DNA of 46,332 nucleotides from JAGTVG01 sp964389805 (GCA_964389805.1 CAYMFU010000238.1:1-46332); one strand, 5' to 3'; shown: positions 1-8,765, numbered from the stretch's first letter. A program made the numbers and translations. The notes: generated from the letters alone by a model not told the origin.

Positions 1-1
1 A

Positions 2-1120
2 ATTATCTCATTTAAAAACTCCAGGACACTTGACGTCATTGTGGCAGATAAAAAAAGGTTTTTAAGGGCATTAAATGGTGAACCCGGAATATTTGTACCC
101 ATATCAAAAGACAGTTCAGCAACCATAAACAATTTCATCCATGAACAAGCCATAAGCGGATTTAAGGAAGGGTTAATCTGCCTGGAAAATACCGGCATAT
201 TAGGAGTTGGGAATTCCTGGGAATCAGCCAATCACTATATTGACCAGCTACTGAAAGGATCTACCATATCCGTTGAAGACGAATTAATTAGAGGTGGCCG
301 GGTTCAGAATAAAATATTCATAGTGACCGGCGGGGCACAAGGATTCGGAAAGGGCATAGTTGAAGAGCTTGTCGATGAAGGAGCATATATTGTTATTGCA
401 GATAATAACGCAGAAAAAGGGAAAAAAACGGCGGATGAGATCAATGCTGAAAAGGGGAAAAAGCATGTTGCATTTGTTCAAACCAATGTTACCAATGCCA
501 TATCGGTAAAGAATATGGTACAGACGGCAGTCACGGAATTTGGTGGTCTTGACGTCCTGATAAGCAATGCAGGTGTTCTCAAAGCAGGAAGCCTGGCAGA
601 AATGAATGAAAAAACTTTCGATTTCGTAACAGACGTAAATTACAAAGGTTTCTTCCTATGCTCAAAATATTGTAGTGGAGTTATGAATACTCAGCATTCA
701 TACAATGGCAACATGTTCATGGACATCATCCAGATCAATTCAAAGTCTGGCCTGCAAGGCAGCAATAAGAATTTTGCATATGCAGGAAGCAAATTTGGAT
801 CTATTGGACTTACACAATCTTTGGCACTGGAATTGATCACATCCCGTATAAAGGTTAATGCCATCTGTCCGGGCAATTTCTTTGAAGGACCATTGTGGGC
901 CGATCCAAAGAATGGACTTTTTGCCCAGTACCTTAAAGCCGGTAAAGTGCCAGGTGCAAAGAACATTGGTGATGTAAAGAAGTTCTATGAAGGGAAAGTA
1001 CCCATGCAACGAGGTTGCCAGCCGAAAGATGTTATAAAAGGAATATTCTATCTTATCGAACAGGAATACGAGACAGGGCAAGCATTGCCTATCACTGGCG
1101 GACAGATCATGTTAAATTAA
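2..1120 (+). CDS. SrlD-like short-chain dehydrogenase with aldolase-like N-terminal part (5' end cut by window)
   Basis: The frame is open from the first codon in the window, so the gene begins to the left. The GTG at 41 is probably an internal valine. Numbering from that valine, the SDR domain starts near residue 90. It has the nucleotide-binding motif TGGAQGFG (96-103), NAG (176-178), catalytic Ser234 and YAGSK (Tyr247, Lys251). The stretch from IIQINSKSG to GLTQSLALEL, plus KVPMQRGC and the ending TGQALPITGGQIML, closely matches remembered sorbitol-6-phosphate 2-dehydrogenase (SrlD/GutD). The likely reaction is oxidation of a hexitol phosphate to a ketose 6-phosphate. The first 85 or so residues resemble the end of a class II aldolase (TGILGVGNSWESAN), so the whole protein may be an aldolase/SDR fusion of the RhaEW type. 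Only 11 bases separate it from the next gene, which suggests an operon. The SDR call is firm; substrate and fusion partner are inferred. Confidence 0.8.
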   Translation: MISFKNSRTLDVIVADKKRFLRALNGEPGIFVPISKDSSATINNFIHEQAISGFKEGLICLENTGILGVGNSWESANHYIDQLLKGSTISVEDELIRGGRVQNKIFIVTGGAQGFGKGIVEELVDEGAYIVIADNNAEKGKKTADEINAEKGKKHVAFVQTNVTNAISVKNMVQTAVTEFGGLDVLISNAGVLKAGSLAEMNEKTFDFVTDVNYKGFFLCSKYCSGVMNTQHSYNGNMFMDIIQINSKSGLQGSNKNFAYAGSKFGSIGLTQSLALELITSRIKVNAICPGNFFEGPLWADPKNGLFAQYLKAGKVPGAKNIGDVKKFYEGKVPMQRGCQPKDVIKGIFYLIEQEYETGQALPITGGQIMLN

Positions 1121-1131
1121 AACTATTAAGT

Positions 1132-2394
1132 ATGAAGACCCACGCGGTTAGGCTATATGGAAAGAACGACCTGAGATTAGAGTCCTTTGATTTACCGGAA
1201 ATTCAGGATGATGAGATCCTGGCAAGGGTAATCTCTGACAGCTTATGTATGTCGTCTTATAAGGCAACAAAACAGGGAGAAGATCACAAACGTGTACCTG
1301 ATAATGTATTTCATAGCCCGGTTATTATAGGTCATGAGTTTTCAGGCGAGATCGTTGAAGTTGGCAAAAAATGGAAAGACCAGTTCAAAGTTGGCTCGAA
1401 ATTTTCTATTCAACCCAACCTGAATTACAAGGGTAGCCTGGATGCACCCGGATACAGCTTCAAATATATAGGCGGGGATGCTACTTATGTCATCATCCCA
1501 AGCCAGGTTATGGAGATAAACTGCCTGCTGCCTTATGAAGGAGAGGGATTTTTCCCCGCTTCACTTTCGGAGCCGTATTCTTGCGTGGCTGGTACATTTC
1601 ATGCCCATTACCATACAAAACCTGGTGTGTATAAACACGAAATGGGGATAATCGAAGGTGGTAAGATGGCCATTCTGGCAGGTGTCGGGCCGATGGGGCT
1701 TGCAGCCATTGATTATATCATCCATTGTGACCGCCGTCCTTCCTACCTCATCGTAACTGATATTGATCAGGCCCGTCTTGACCGGGCTGCGAAAATCCTA
1801 CCACCGGAAGAAGCCGAAAAGTATGGGATCGAAATGCAATATTTAAATACCTCGACAGTGACTAATCCGGTTGATCACATGAGAGAACTTACCGGAGGCT
1901 CCGGCTACGATGATGTACTCGTATTTGCTCCTGTAAAGAAGCTTATTGAAGATGCTGATGCAATTCTCGGGCGGGACGGTTGCCTCAACTTCTTCGCTGG
2001 TCCATCTGATACAGAATTCAGTGCTGAGATCAATTTCTATAATGCTCATTATATTTCTACGCATATTGTAGGTACCAGCGGCGGAAACACAGATGACATG
2101 ATTGAATCACTGGACATGATGGCTAAAGGATTGCTCAGTCCTGAAATTTTAATAACTCATATTGGTGGCCTGGACTCAGTTATAGAGGCTACTAAAAATC
2201 TTCCTGATATCCCGGGAGGCAAAAAGTTGATATATACAAATATTAAACTTGAACTGACAGCCATCTCCGAATTCAGGAGTAAGACTGATAAGAATGGCTT
2301 ATTTACCGGGCTGGCTGAAATTTGCGATAAAAATCGAGGATTATGGTCCCTTGAAGCAGAAAAATATCTTCTGGAAAATACTGAATATCTATAA
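1132..2394 (+). CDS. YggP/SorE-like zinc-dependent sugar-phosphate reductase
   Basis: This is a 420-residue medium-chain dehydrogenase/reductase. It matches remembered E. coli YggP along its length, for example SDSLCMSSYKA, EDHKRVPDN, CLNFFAGPSD, HIVGTSGGNTDDM and LPDIPGGKKLIY. It is also related to SorE, which reduces L-sorbose 1-phosphate to D-glucitol 6-phosphate. Likely catalytic zinc ligands are Cys39, His68 and Glu69 (GHEF). The four-cysteine structural zinc lobe of classical alcohol dehydrogenases is absent. The Rossmann segment around AGVGPMG binds the cofactor. An upstream in-frame GTG would overlap the SDR gene; the ATG at 1132 is chosen because it gives the family's normal N-terminus. 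Next to an SrlD-like gene it probably catalyses the step before it. The substrate is inferred. Confidence 0.85.
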   Translation: MKTHAVRLYGKNDLRLESFDLPEIQDDEILARVISDSLCMSSYKATKQGEDHKRVPDNVFHSPVIIGHEFSGEIVEVGKKWKDQFKVGSKFSIQPNLNYKGSLDAPGYSFKYIGGDATYVIIPSQVMEINCLLPYEGEGFFPASLSEPYSCVAGTFHAHYHTKPGVYKHEMGIIEGGKMAILAGVGPMGLAAIDYIIHCDRRPSYLIVTDIDQARLDRAAKILPPEEAEKYGIEMQYLNTSTVTNPVDHMRELTGGSGYDDVLVFAPVKKLIEDADAILGRDGCLNFFAGPSDTEFSAEINFYNAHYISTHIVGTSGGNTDDMIESLDMMAKGLLSPEILITHIGGLDSVIEATKNLPDIPGGKKLIYTNIKLELTAISEFRSKTDKNGLFTGLAEICDKNRGLWSLEAEKYLLENTEYL

Positions 2395-2457
2395 ATAAAA
2401 ATTTACATTTGTTTTGCTGGCTGAATATACATTTTTACCTTAAAAAATACTTTTTCT

Positions 2458-4497
2458 ATGAATCCAAAGATCATCAATAAGGCATCAAATACACTACGTG
2501 CTTTGTCTGCAGCTATGGTTGAAAAAGCCAAATCTGGTCATCCCGGAGGCGCAATGGGCGGGGCTGATTTCATCAATGTTCTGTACTCGGAATTTTTGAA
2601 TTTTGATCCAAATGATTTGTCATGGGTCAATCGTGACCGGTTTTTCCTTGATCCTGGTCATATGTCACCTATGCTATATGGGATCCTTCATATGTTTGAT
2701 GTATTTTCAACAGATGATATCAGGAATTTCAGACAATGGGCTAGTCCAACACCAGGTCATCCGGAATTAAATATAAACAAAGGAATAGAAAATACTTCAG
2801 GTCCGCTCGGCCAGGGCCATGTATTTGCCGTGGGTGCAGCAATTACTGAAAAATTCCTTCAAGCGAGATTTGGCGATTGGTTATCACACAGAATATATGC
2901 TTTTATCTCGGATGGAGGTATTCAGGAAGAAATATCGCAGGGTGCCGGAAGAATCGCTGGTTTTCTTGGGCTAAACAATCTCATCGTATTTTATGATTCC
3001 AACGATATACAATTATCATCCACAACGGATGCTGTCACGAATGAAGATACGGCAAGGAAATATGAAAGCTGGGGTTGGAAAGTACTAATGATCAACGGAA
3101 ACGATCAGGATCAGATAAGAAATGCCTTAAACCAGGGGATTAATGAAAAAGAAAAACCCACCCTCATTATTGGTAAAACCATCATGGGTAAAGGGGCCAT
3201 AACCGAAGATGATGAAAAATATGAGAAACAGGTCTCAACACACGGCATGCCTTTGTCAAAAGCCGGGGCTTCTTTCGACAAAACTATAGAAAACCTGGGA
3301 GGAAATGCTGATGATCCTTTTGAGGTTCCTGAAATCATAAAGGAATACTATAAAGAGATCATACAGAAGAAGATCACAGCGGCTGAGGAAAGGAAAGCTG
3401 AAGAGAAAAAATGGAGAAGCAAGAATCCTGACCTGGCTGAAAAATTTGAAAGCTTCTTCACGCGTCAAATACCTGAAATTGATTATGATGGAATAGAAAT
3501 GGGTGAAGGAATAGCTACAAGGGCGGCATCAAAAGCAGTTCTGGCTGTTTATGCTGATCAGGTAGAAAATATGATCGTAGCATCTGCTGACCTGTCCAAC
3601 AGTGACAATACAGACGGATTCCTCAAGAAAACCAAACCTTTCAAAAAAGGGGATTTTTCAGGATCATTCCTTCAGGTAGGTGTATCAGAACTTACTATGG
3701 GTGCTATTGCAAATGGAATGGCATTGCATGGAGGTGTTATTCCAGTTTGCGGGACCTTTTTTGTCTTCTCCGATTACATGAAACCAGCTGTACGGCTGGC
3801 CGCCTTAATGAAACTACCTGTAAAATATGTCTGGACCCATGACGCATTCCGGGTGGGTGAAGATGGACCTACACATCAGCCGGTTGAGCAGGAAGCGCAG
3901 GCCAGGTTACTGGAACAGTTGAAAAACCATGCAGGAGAGCCCAGCCTTCTGGTCTTGAGACCTGCAGATGCTAAAGAAACCGCCGTATGCTGGAAAATTG
4001 CTTTAGAAAATGTAGAAACACCAACTGCCTTATTGCTTTCAAGGCAAGGCATACCCGATCTGCCTGCAATTGGATCTTCAAGATTTGAGGATGCACTTGA
4101 AGCTTCAAAGGGAGCATATATTGTTCAGGATACTACAGGCACACCTGATGTAATACTTGTCGGAAATGGATCGGAAGTAGCCACTTTAATTGATGGAGCA
4201 GAGAAATTGAAAAGTAAAGAATCCTTAAATGTCAGGGTGGTATCAGCTCCATCGGAAGGACTGTTCCGCATTCAGTCAGAAGAATACCAGGAAAAAGTTC
4301 TGCCATTGAATATCCCGACATTTGGCTTGACCGCCGGCTTGCCGGTTACATTAAATGGACTGGTAGGACCTAAAGGAAAGGTGTTCGGGCTTGATCATTT
4401 TGGCTATTCAGCACCTTATAAGGTATTGGACGAGAAATTTGGTTTCACTGGAGACAATGTTTGTGAACAAGTCAAGGCCTATTTAAAGGAATATTGA
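2458..4497 (+). CDS. tkt: Transketolase
   Basis: A complete single-chain transketolase of 679 residues, the usual length. It is a thiamine-diphosphate enzyme moving two-carbon units between ketose and aldose phosphates in the cytoplasm. Visible landmarks are SGHPGG (26-31), FLDPGHMSPMLYG (64-76), GPLGQGHVFAVG (117-128), the diphosphate and metal site ISDGGIQEE (151-159) with Asn183, the catalytic-glutamate helix VGVSELTMGAIANG, and DAFRVGEDGPTHQP for substrate binding. The metal-site motif reads SDGG instead of the common GDG. The gene follows the SorE-like reductase after 63 bases and precedes the FGGY kinase. This suggests it is a dedicated copy feeding products of the cluster into the pentose phosphate pathway, but whether a second housekeeping copy exists cannot be seen here. 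Confidence 0.95.
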   Translation: MNPKIINKASNTLRALSAAMVEKAKSGHPGGAMGGADFINVLYSEFLNFDPNDLSWVNRDRFFLDPGHMSPMLYGILHMFDVFSTDDIRNFRQWASPTPGHPELNINKGIENTSGPLGQGHVFAVGAAITEKFLQARFGDWLSHRIYAFISDGGIQEEISQGAGRIAGFLGLNNLIVFYDSNDIQLSSTTDAVTNEDTARKYESWGWKVLMINGNDQDQIRNALNQGINEKEKPTLIIGKTIMGKGAITEDDEKYEKQVSTHGMPLSKAGASFDKTIENLGGNADDPFEVPEIIKEYYKEIIQKKITAAEERKAEEKKWRSKNPDLAEKFESFFTRQIPEIDYDGIEMGEGIATRAASKAVLAVYADQVENMIVASADLSNSDNTDGFLKKTKPFKKGDFSGSFLQVGVSELTMGAIANGMALHGGVIPVCGTFFVFSDYMKPAVRLAALMKLPVKYVWTHDAFRVGEDGPTHQPVEQEAQARLLEQLKNHAGEPSLLVLRPADAKETAVCWKIALENVETPTALLLSRQGIPDLPAIGSSRFEDALEASKGAYIVQDTTGTPDVILVGNGSEVATLIDGAEKLKSKESLNVRVVSAPSEGLFRIQSEEYQEKVLPLNIPTFGLTAGLPVTLNGLVGPKGKVFGLDHFGYSAPYKVLDEKFGFTGDNVCEQVKAYLKEY

Positions 4498-4585
4498 TTT
4501 TATTTCCTGGAGAAACATTTCACAAGTCTTTACTTATACACTCAGGCGATTAGATCCACATGCATTTTCTCAATAATCCATAACC

Positions 4586-6082
4586 ATGGAAAATTATCAT
4601 ATAGCTGTATTTGACATCGGGAAAACGAATAAGAAACTGCTCATTTATGATCCTGATTTGAATATCCTTAAAATTGAAAGGATCAAGATCGAGGAATTTT
4701 CAGATCAATCCTTTAGCCATGATGATATTCCGAAAATTGAAAATTGGATAATCACGAGTTTGAAAAACAATGCCTCAGTCTTTAATATAAAAGTAATATC
4801 AATATCGGCCCATGGGGCAACTTTCACATGTATAAATGATAAAGGAGAACTTGCCATTCCGGAACTATCATATACCACAGATCCCGGGGAGGCGTTTCAT
4901 GAAATATTCTTTGAGGAAATGGGAAGCAGAAAATCATTGCAGAATGATACCTGTACCCCTGACTTTAATGTCCTTCTAAATGTTGCTAAAGGGATTAAAT
5001 TTGTACAGAATATATTCAAAGATCAATTTCGTCATGTAAAATACATTTTGAATCTCCCGCAGCATTTCAGCTTTAAACTTACAGGAAAAGCCTCAGCGGA
5101 TCCTACTTATATAGGTTGCCATACATATTTATGGAATTTCAGGGAAAACAAGTGGTCAAGTGTAGTAGATAAACTCAATATCCGGTCAAAACTACCTGAG
5201 ATCCTGCTTAAACCCTGGGATGTAGTTGGTACCATAAGTGAACAGGTAGCCAATGAAACGGGACTCTCAGCTGACACCCTTGTTACGACCGGCATTCATG
5301 ATTCAAATGCATCCTTACTGCCCCATATAATCTCATCTGATGGACAAGACTTTATTTTGAATTCAACGGGTACATGGTGTGTGATCATGCATGAAAGGGA
5401 GAAGGTCCATTTCAATGCAGATGAACTAGGCAAAGTTGTATTTTATAACCTCAGCGCGTTTAATTCACCTATTAAAACGGCAATTTTTATGGGAGGGCTT
5501 GAATTTGAAGCTTATGATAGCTTGTTCAATGGGCAGGCCAATGAAAATTGCATTTTTGATCCGGAATTGTATCAGGAGATCATTTCTCAGAAGAGCTGTT
5601 TTATCTTACCCGGGATCACCAGAGGAACCGGTCAGTTTCCTCATTCCAGTCCAAGAGTGATTGAGAATGGCAAAGCCTATAATTATGAAGATATAAAAGC
5701 AGGCAGTGTAGTCCCTAAGTGTTTTGAGGACGCACGAACAGCATACGCTGTTTTAAACCTATCACTTGCTATTCAGACAAAAGTTTCTTTAGACCGTGTG
5801 GATATGCAAAATGGACTTCCAATTTATACTGAGGGAGGTTTTTCAAATAACGAAGCCTATAATATATTGGTGGGTGGATTTTATCCGGATTCAGATGTTT
5901 TTCTGACCAGCCTGAAAGAAGCCACCTCCTTTGGGGCGGCATTAATGGGTAAGGCGGCAGCTGAGGGAAAACACCCCAAAGACTTCAAGAATTTATTGGA
6001 AATCGAAAAAATTCCAGTTAAAAAGTATAGATTTGAAGGCCTCGAAGAATATACCAAGGAATTTCTCCGTTTGATTGAGTAA
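4586..6082 (+). CDS. FGGY-family carbohydrate kinase (ketose kinase)
   Basis: This 498-residue protein has the two-domain FGGY layout. The N-terminal phosphate loop is VFDIGKTNKKLL (8-19). A substrate-side segment contains SAHGATF. The catalytic aspartate is in GIHDSN near residue 237. The second phosphate loop is LNSTGTWC, and the C-terminal ATP-site helix is GGFSNNEAYN. Known relatives phosphorylate ketoses: L-fuculose and L-rhamnulose at C1, xylulose or ribulose at C5. The adjacent reductase/dehydrogenase pair would fit a ketose 1-phosphate product. L-fuculose supplied by the FucI at 11.3-13.1 kb is another possible substrate. It follows transketolase after an 88-base gap with no clear terminator, so cotranscription is likely. 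The family is certain; the substrate is not. Confidence 0.88.
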   Translation: MENYHIAVFDIGKTNKKLLIYDPDLNILKIERIKIEEFSDQSFSHDDIPKIENWIITSLKNNASVFNIKVISISAHGATFTCINDKGELAIPELSYTTDPGEAFHEIFFEEMGSRKSLQNDTCTPDFNVLLNVAKGIKFVQNIFKDQFRHVKYILNLPQHFSFKLTGKASADPTYIGCHTYLWNFRENKWSSVVDKLNIRSKLPEILLKPWDVVGTISEQVANETGLSADTLVTTGIHDSNASLLPHIISSDGQDFILNSTGTWCVIMHEREKVHFNADELGKVVFYNLSAFNSPIKTAIFMGGLEFEAYDSLFNGQANENCIFDPELYQEIISQKSCFILPGITRGTGQFPHSSPRVIENGKAYNYEDIKAGSVVPKCFEDARTAYAVLNLSLAIQTKVSLDRVDMQNGLPIYTEGGFSNNEAYNILVGGFYPDSDVFLTSLKEATSFGAALMGKAAAEGKHPKDFKNLLEIEKIPVKKYRFEGLEEYTKEFLRLIE

Positions 6083-6198
6083 TACTATTTGGTTTATTAT
6101 TTTGCAGGAATCCTAAACTAAACTCTGGCAATAATAGTTTCTATAAGGAATAACAATCTATATAAATAAAAATCATCTAATTCAAAAAATCAAACAAA

Positions 6199-6888
6199 AT
6201 GAAAAATTTCAATATTCTATCAGCTATTATACTTGTTTCTATGTTTATCTTCAACGGCTGTTCCAACAGATCTACCGAATTGCAGGTAAGCATAGATGAA
6301 TTGAGTGCAGAAAATGCAGACCTGGATCGTCTGGTCAGCGATTTGCAAACTCATTTGGATGAATCAACCGATAAATACGATCAACTCTCAGGGGAATATC
6401 AGACCCTGAAGAACTCAACAAAACCAGTAACCAAGAAAACAACTGCCGAAGAAAAAGAATTGATCGGGTTGGTTAAGGAATTGAATTCAGCCTTTAGTAA
6501 TATATTGGTTACAAAGGACGTTCAAACTGTCTTAAGTCTTTTCAACGAAGAATTTATTTCAAATGTAGTTATGGTTAGCCTTTATGACATTGTGAATGTT
6601 CGAAGAGGGGATGCTGTCACTTATCCGCAACAATTGGAGCATATTCTGCTTAATAATGATAAGATACAATATATAGAAGTATCCTTAGCTGAAATATATC
6701 ATATTGAAGTCCGGAATAATGATCTTGGTATTATTTATTTCGAAGATGACCTGACCATACTTACTAATGAAAGTAAAAAAGTCACATCAAGGGTATTAAT
6801 TCAGATTGTAGCCAAAAAATTTGAAGAAGGCTGGAAGATTGGAAATTATACTTCGGTCAACATGGCCCAATACCAGGAAAATATATAA
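6199..6888 (+). CDS. Lipoprotein with coiled coil and NTF2-like C-terminal part
   Basis: A 229-residue protein with a lipoprotein signal ending FIFNGC, placing the lipidated cysteine at residue 21. Residues 25-68 are a charged heptad-like stretch rich in Glu, Asp, Leu and Gln, a probable coiled coil. The remainder, from about residue 85, alternates strands and helices (ELNSAFSNILVTKD, SLFNEEFIS, EGWKIGNYTSV). This resembles the NTF2/SnoaL-like fold, but I did not recognise a named family. It is preceded by a 116-base gap and followed by an intrinsic terminator, so it is probably a single-gene unit. Function unknown; likely periplasmic, anchored in a membrane. Confidence 0.7.
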   Translation: MKNFNILSAIILVSMFIFNGCSNRSTELQVSIDELSAENADLDRLVSDLQTHLDESTDKYDQLSGEYQTLKNSTKPVTKKTTAEEKELIGLVKELNSAFSNILVTKDVQTVLSLFNEEFISNVVMVSLYDIVNVRRGDAVTYPQQLEHILLNNDKIQYIEVSLAEIYHIEVRNNDLGIIYFEDDLTILTNESKKVTSRVLIQIVAKKFEEGWKIGNYTSVNMAQYQENI

Positions 6889-6893
6889 ATTAT

Positions 6894-6916
6894 GGGCGCC
6901 TCAGGGCGCCTTTTTT
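6894..6916 (+). terminator. Rho-independent terminator after the lipoprotein gene
   Basis: GGCGCC at 6895-6900 pairs with GGCGCC at 6905-6910 across a TCAG loop, with an extra G-U pair outside, and is followed directly by six T. It starts 6 bases after the stop codon at 6888. It lies between convergent genes and may also slow transcription from the minus strand, where the tail is less regular. Confidence 0.8.
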
Positions 6917-6924
6917 ATTTGTAT

Positions 6925-7161
6925 TTAATGATTGCAGGCCTCTCCGTAAGGGTAGATTTTATCTCCCTGCAATTGAATTTTCCCTCTTTGCAACATGAAA
7001 TCCACCATGCCGTTGATCTCGAATTCACTTTCCGAACAGCTGGTAAAACTAATATCGTCTCCAAAGTTATCTATAACTTCCTGCTTCAATTCATCAATAG
7101 TGAATATCTTATCACTATTATAAATTATGTTTAATACTTCGTGTATGTGTAATAAGCCCAT
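6925..7161 (-). CDS. YecH-family probable metal-binding protein (DUF2492)
   Basis: A 78-residue protein starting at the ATG at 7161. A GTG six codons upstream (7179) is possible, but the ATG start aligns with remembered E. coli YecH: MGLLHIHEVLN against its HGHEVLN start, then FGDD, FTSCS, and a Cys-x-His ending (EACNH). The conserved His-x-His near the start, Cys of TCS and the final Cys-x-His are candidate metal ligands. The biochemical role of the family is not established. The gene lies downstream of the aminotransferase in the same orientation, separated by 73 bases containing a perfect palindrome, so it may have its own promoter. Confidence 0.8.
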   Translation of the reverse strand: MGLLHIHEVLNIIYNSDKIFTIDELKQEVIDNFGDDISFTSCSESEFEINGMVDFMLQRGKIQLQGDKIYPYGEACNH

Positions 7162-7208
7162 TTGTATACATTTTGACACAAAGATGCTTTTATAAAGTTT
7201 TTATATTT

Positions 7209-7222
7209 ATGATCTTGATCAT
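7209..7222. promoter_or_regulatory. Palindromic candidate operator upstream of the YecH-like gene
   Basis: ATGATC-TT-GATCAT is a perfect 6+6 inverted repeat lying 48 bases upstream of the YecH-like start codon. The half-site TGATC is reminiscent of Crp/Fnr-type operators, but the spacing is shorter than the classical boxes. Regulator and function are inferred from position and symmetry only. Confidence 0.35.
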
Positions 7223-7234
7223 GTACTTGAAAAA

Positions 7235-8416
7235 TTAATCCAGCACTTCATTGATTGCTTCCGCCAGGCGTTGAATCCCAGTTTCTATCATTTTTTCATC
7301 TACAGAGGAGAAATTCAACCTTAAATTGTTGGTGTTTTTTATATCATAGGTATAGAAAGGGTTCCCAGGTTCGAAGGCCACTTTGTTTTTTATGGCTACA
7401 TCAAACAATTCAATAGAAGAAATGCCTTCCGGTAATGTAACCCATAAGAACATCCCTCCCTCTGGTTCGGTATACCCTACCCCTTCCGGAAAATTTTTCC
7501 TGATGGCATTGATCATAGCGTTTCGCTGACTGCCATACCTCTTGCAAATGAGTTGTATATGAGCATCAAAATTATAATCAGCTACGTATTGAGCAATAAT
7601 ACGCTGGCATAAATAGTTGGTATGCAGGTCAGACGCCTGCTTGGCAATGATCAATTTATCCAGAATTTCCTCCGGAGCTACGATCCAACCAATCCTGAAG
7701 GAAGGTACAACTGTCTTCGAAAATGATCCCAGAAGAATTGTCTTTTCAGGAATTATGGTTTTGAAGCTGGGCTGATCTTTACCGAAAAACCTTAAGTCAC
7801 CATATGGGTCATCTTCTATCAAATATAATTGCTGATCTTTTAGAAGATCACCAATTGATTGTCTTCTTTTATATGAATAAGATATTCCGGTGGGATTCTG
7901 AAAGTTTGGGACAGTATACATGAGTTTACACTTGTTGGCTGCCAGCTGTTGCTCCAATTCATCTACCTTCATGCCTTCATCATCCATTTTTACCGGACAG
8001 AAATTTGCCCGATGGACCGAAAATGCCTGGATAGCCCCCAGATAACCAGGTTCCTCAATAATCATATTATCGCGTTCATTCAAAAAGGTTTTTCCAAGTA
8101 CATCAAGACCTTGCTGAGATCCGGTAGTGATCAAAATATTCTCTTCAGATACCTCTATTCCCTTATTTTTATACCTGTTCGCTATAATCCGTCTTAGCTC
8201 GAAAAAGCCTTCAGAATTGGTATATTGAAGCACTTCCCTGCCAGCTTCCTCGTACACCTTAATAGTAGAGTTCTTCAGCTCCTCAACCGGAAAGAGATCC
8301 CTGTTAGGTAGACCTCCGGCAAAGGAAATGATCTCTTTGTCGAGTGTCACCTTCAGGATCTCCCTGATAAAAGATCTGGGGACGTCGGAAATCCGGTCAG
8401 AAAATATATTTTCCAT
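7235..8416 (-). CDS. PLP-dependent fold-type I aminotransferase (LysN/2-aminoadipate aminotransferase-like)
   Basis: A 393-residue cytoplasmic enzyme of the class I/II aminotransferases. Visible residues are TTGSQQGLD (98-105) for phosphate binding, Asn174 in FQNPTG, Asp in EDDPYGD (201-207), the PLP lysine Lys234 in GSFSKT, Arg241 in FRIGW, and a C-terminal substrate-carboxylate Arg in NNLRLNF. The length and the N-terminus SFAGGLPNRDLFP resemble stand-alone relatives of MocR proteins such as Thermus LysN, which transaminate 2-aminoadipate and branched or aromatic amino acids. No winged-helix domain precedes it, so it is an enzyme, not a regulator. Substrate not determinable here. Confidence 0.9.
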   Translation of the reverse strand: MENIFSDRISDVPRSFIREILKVTLDKEIISFAGGLPNRDLFPVEELKNSTIKVYEEAGREVLQYTNSEGFFELRRIIANRYKNKGIEVSEENILITTGSQQGLDVLGKTFLNERDNMIIEEPGYLGAIQAFSVHRANFCPVKMDDEGMKVDELEQQLAANKCKLMYTVPNFQNPTGISYSYKRRQSIGDLLKDQQLYLIEDDPYGDLRFFGKDQPSFKTIIPEKTILLGSFSKTVVPSFRIGWIVAPEEILDKLIIAKQASDLHTNYLCQRIIAQYVADYNFDAHIQLICKRYGSQRNAMINAIRKNFPEGVGYTEPEGGMFLWVTLPEGISSIELFDVAIKNKVAFEPGNPFYTYDIKNTNNLRLNFSSVDEKMIETGIQRLAEAINEVLD

Positions 8417-8464
8417 TCATTAAATATTAAACCAGTTAATTCTTAGAACCATCGAATTCAAATA

Positions 8465-8650
8465 TTATATCTTTTTAAAAAAGCCAGATGCCCTCCAGTT
8501 TTCATTTTCTGATACCAAGATACTTACCATTAAAGCGTTCTCAATCCAGCTCCAGAGTATGGCATCTTCTATAGAATTTGAAACTACAGCTTCCCTTTTT
8601 TTGCTCCAGCAACCCTTAGTCACTTCAATGGTATTTCGAGTATAGCCTTT
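8465..8650 (-). other. Start-less reading frame in a 349-base non-coding stretch (possible gene remnant)
   Basis: The gap 8417-8765 has no intact gene. Within it, the minus strand has an open frame of 61 codons ending in TAA at 8465-8467. A stop lies immediately upstream (8651-8653), and the only ATG is in its last third. The translation is protein-like and tryptophan-containing, with segments such as KGCWSKKREAVV, SIEDAILWSWIENAL and ENWRASGFFKKI, and could be the C-terminal remnant of a decayed gene. I do not recognise a family. The rest of the gap is AT-rich and shows no RNA gene. Confidence 0.3.
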
Positions 8651-8765
8651 TTACTGTGGCTGAAATCCCTGGAGTTCTATCTATCATCAGGTTACAGGAA
8701 TCAAAATTAAGACAATTAAAAGTTATTTCATCCCTCCTTGTCTAAATTTAAATTCAAACTGAATA

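Noticed and set aside
1015..1131. Upstream extension of the YggP-like gene
   Set aside because: It overlaps the SDR reading frame, and the ATG at 1132 gives the family's normal N-terminus.
6892..7134. 80-codon plus-strand reading frame
   Set aside because: It begins in the terminator hairpin and is antisense to the YecH-like gene.
7235..8416. MocR-type transcription regulator
   Set aside because: Similarity is to the aminotransferase half only; there is no N-terminal winged helix and the upstream sequence does not encode one.
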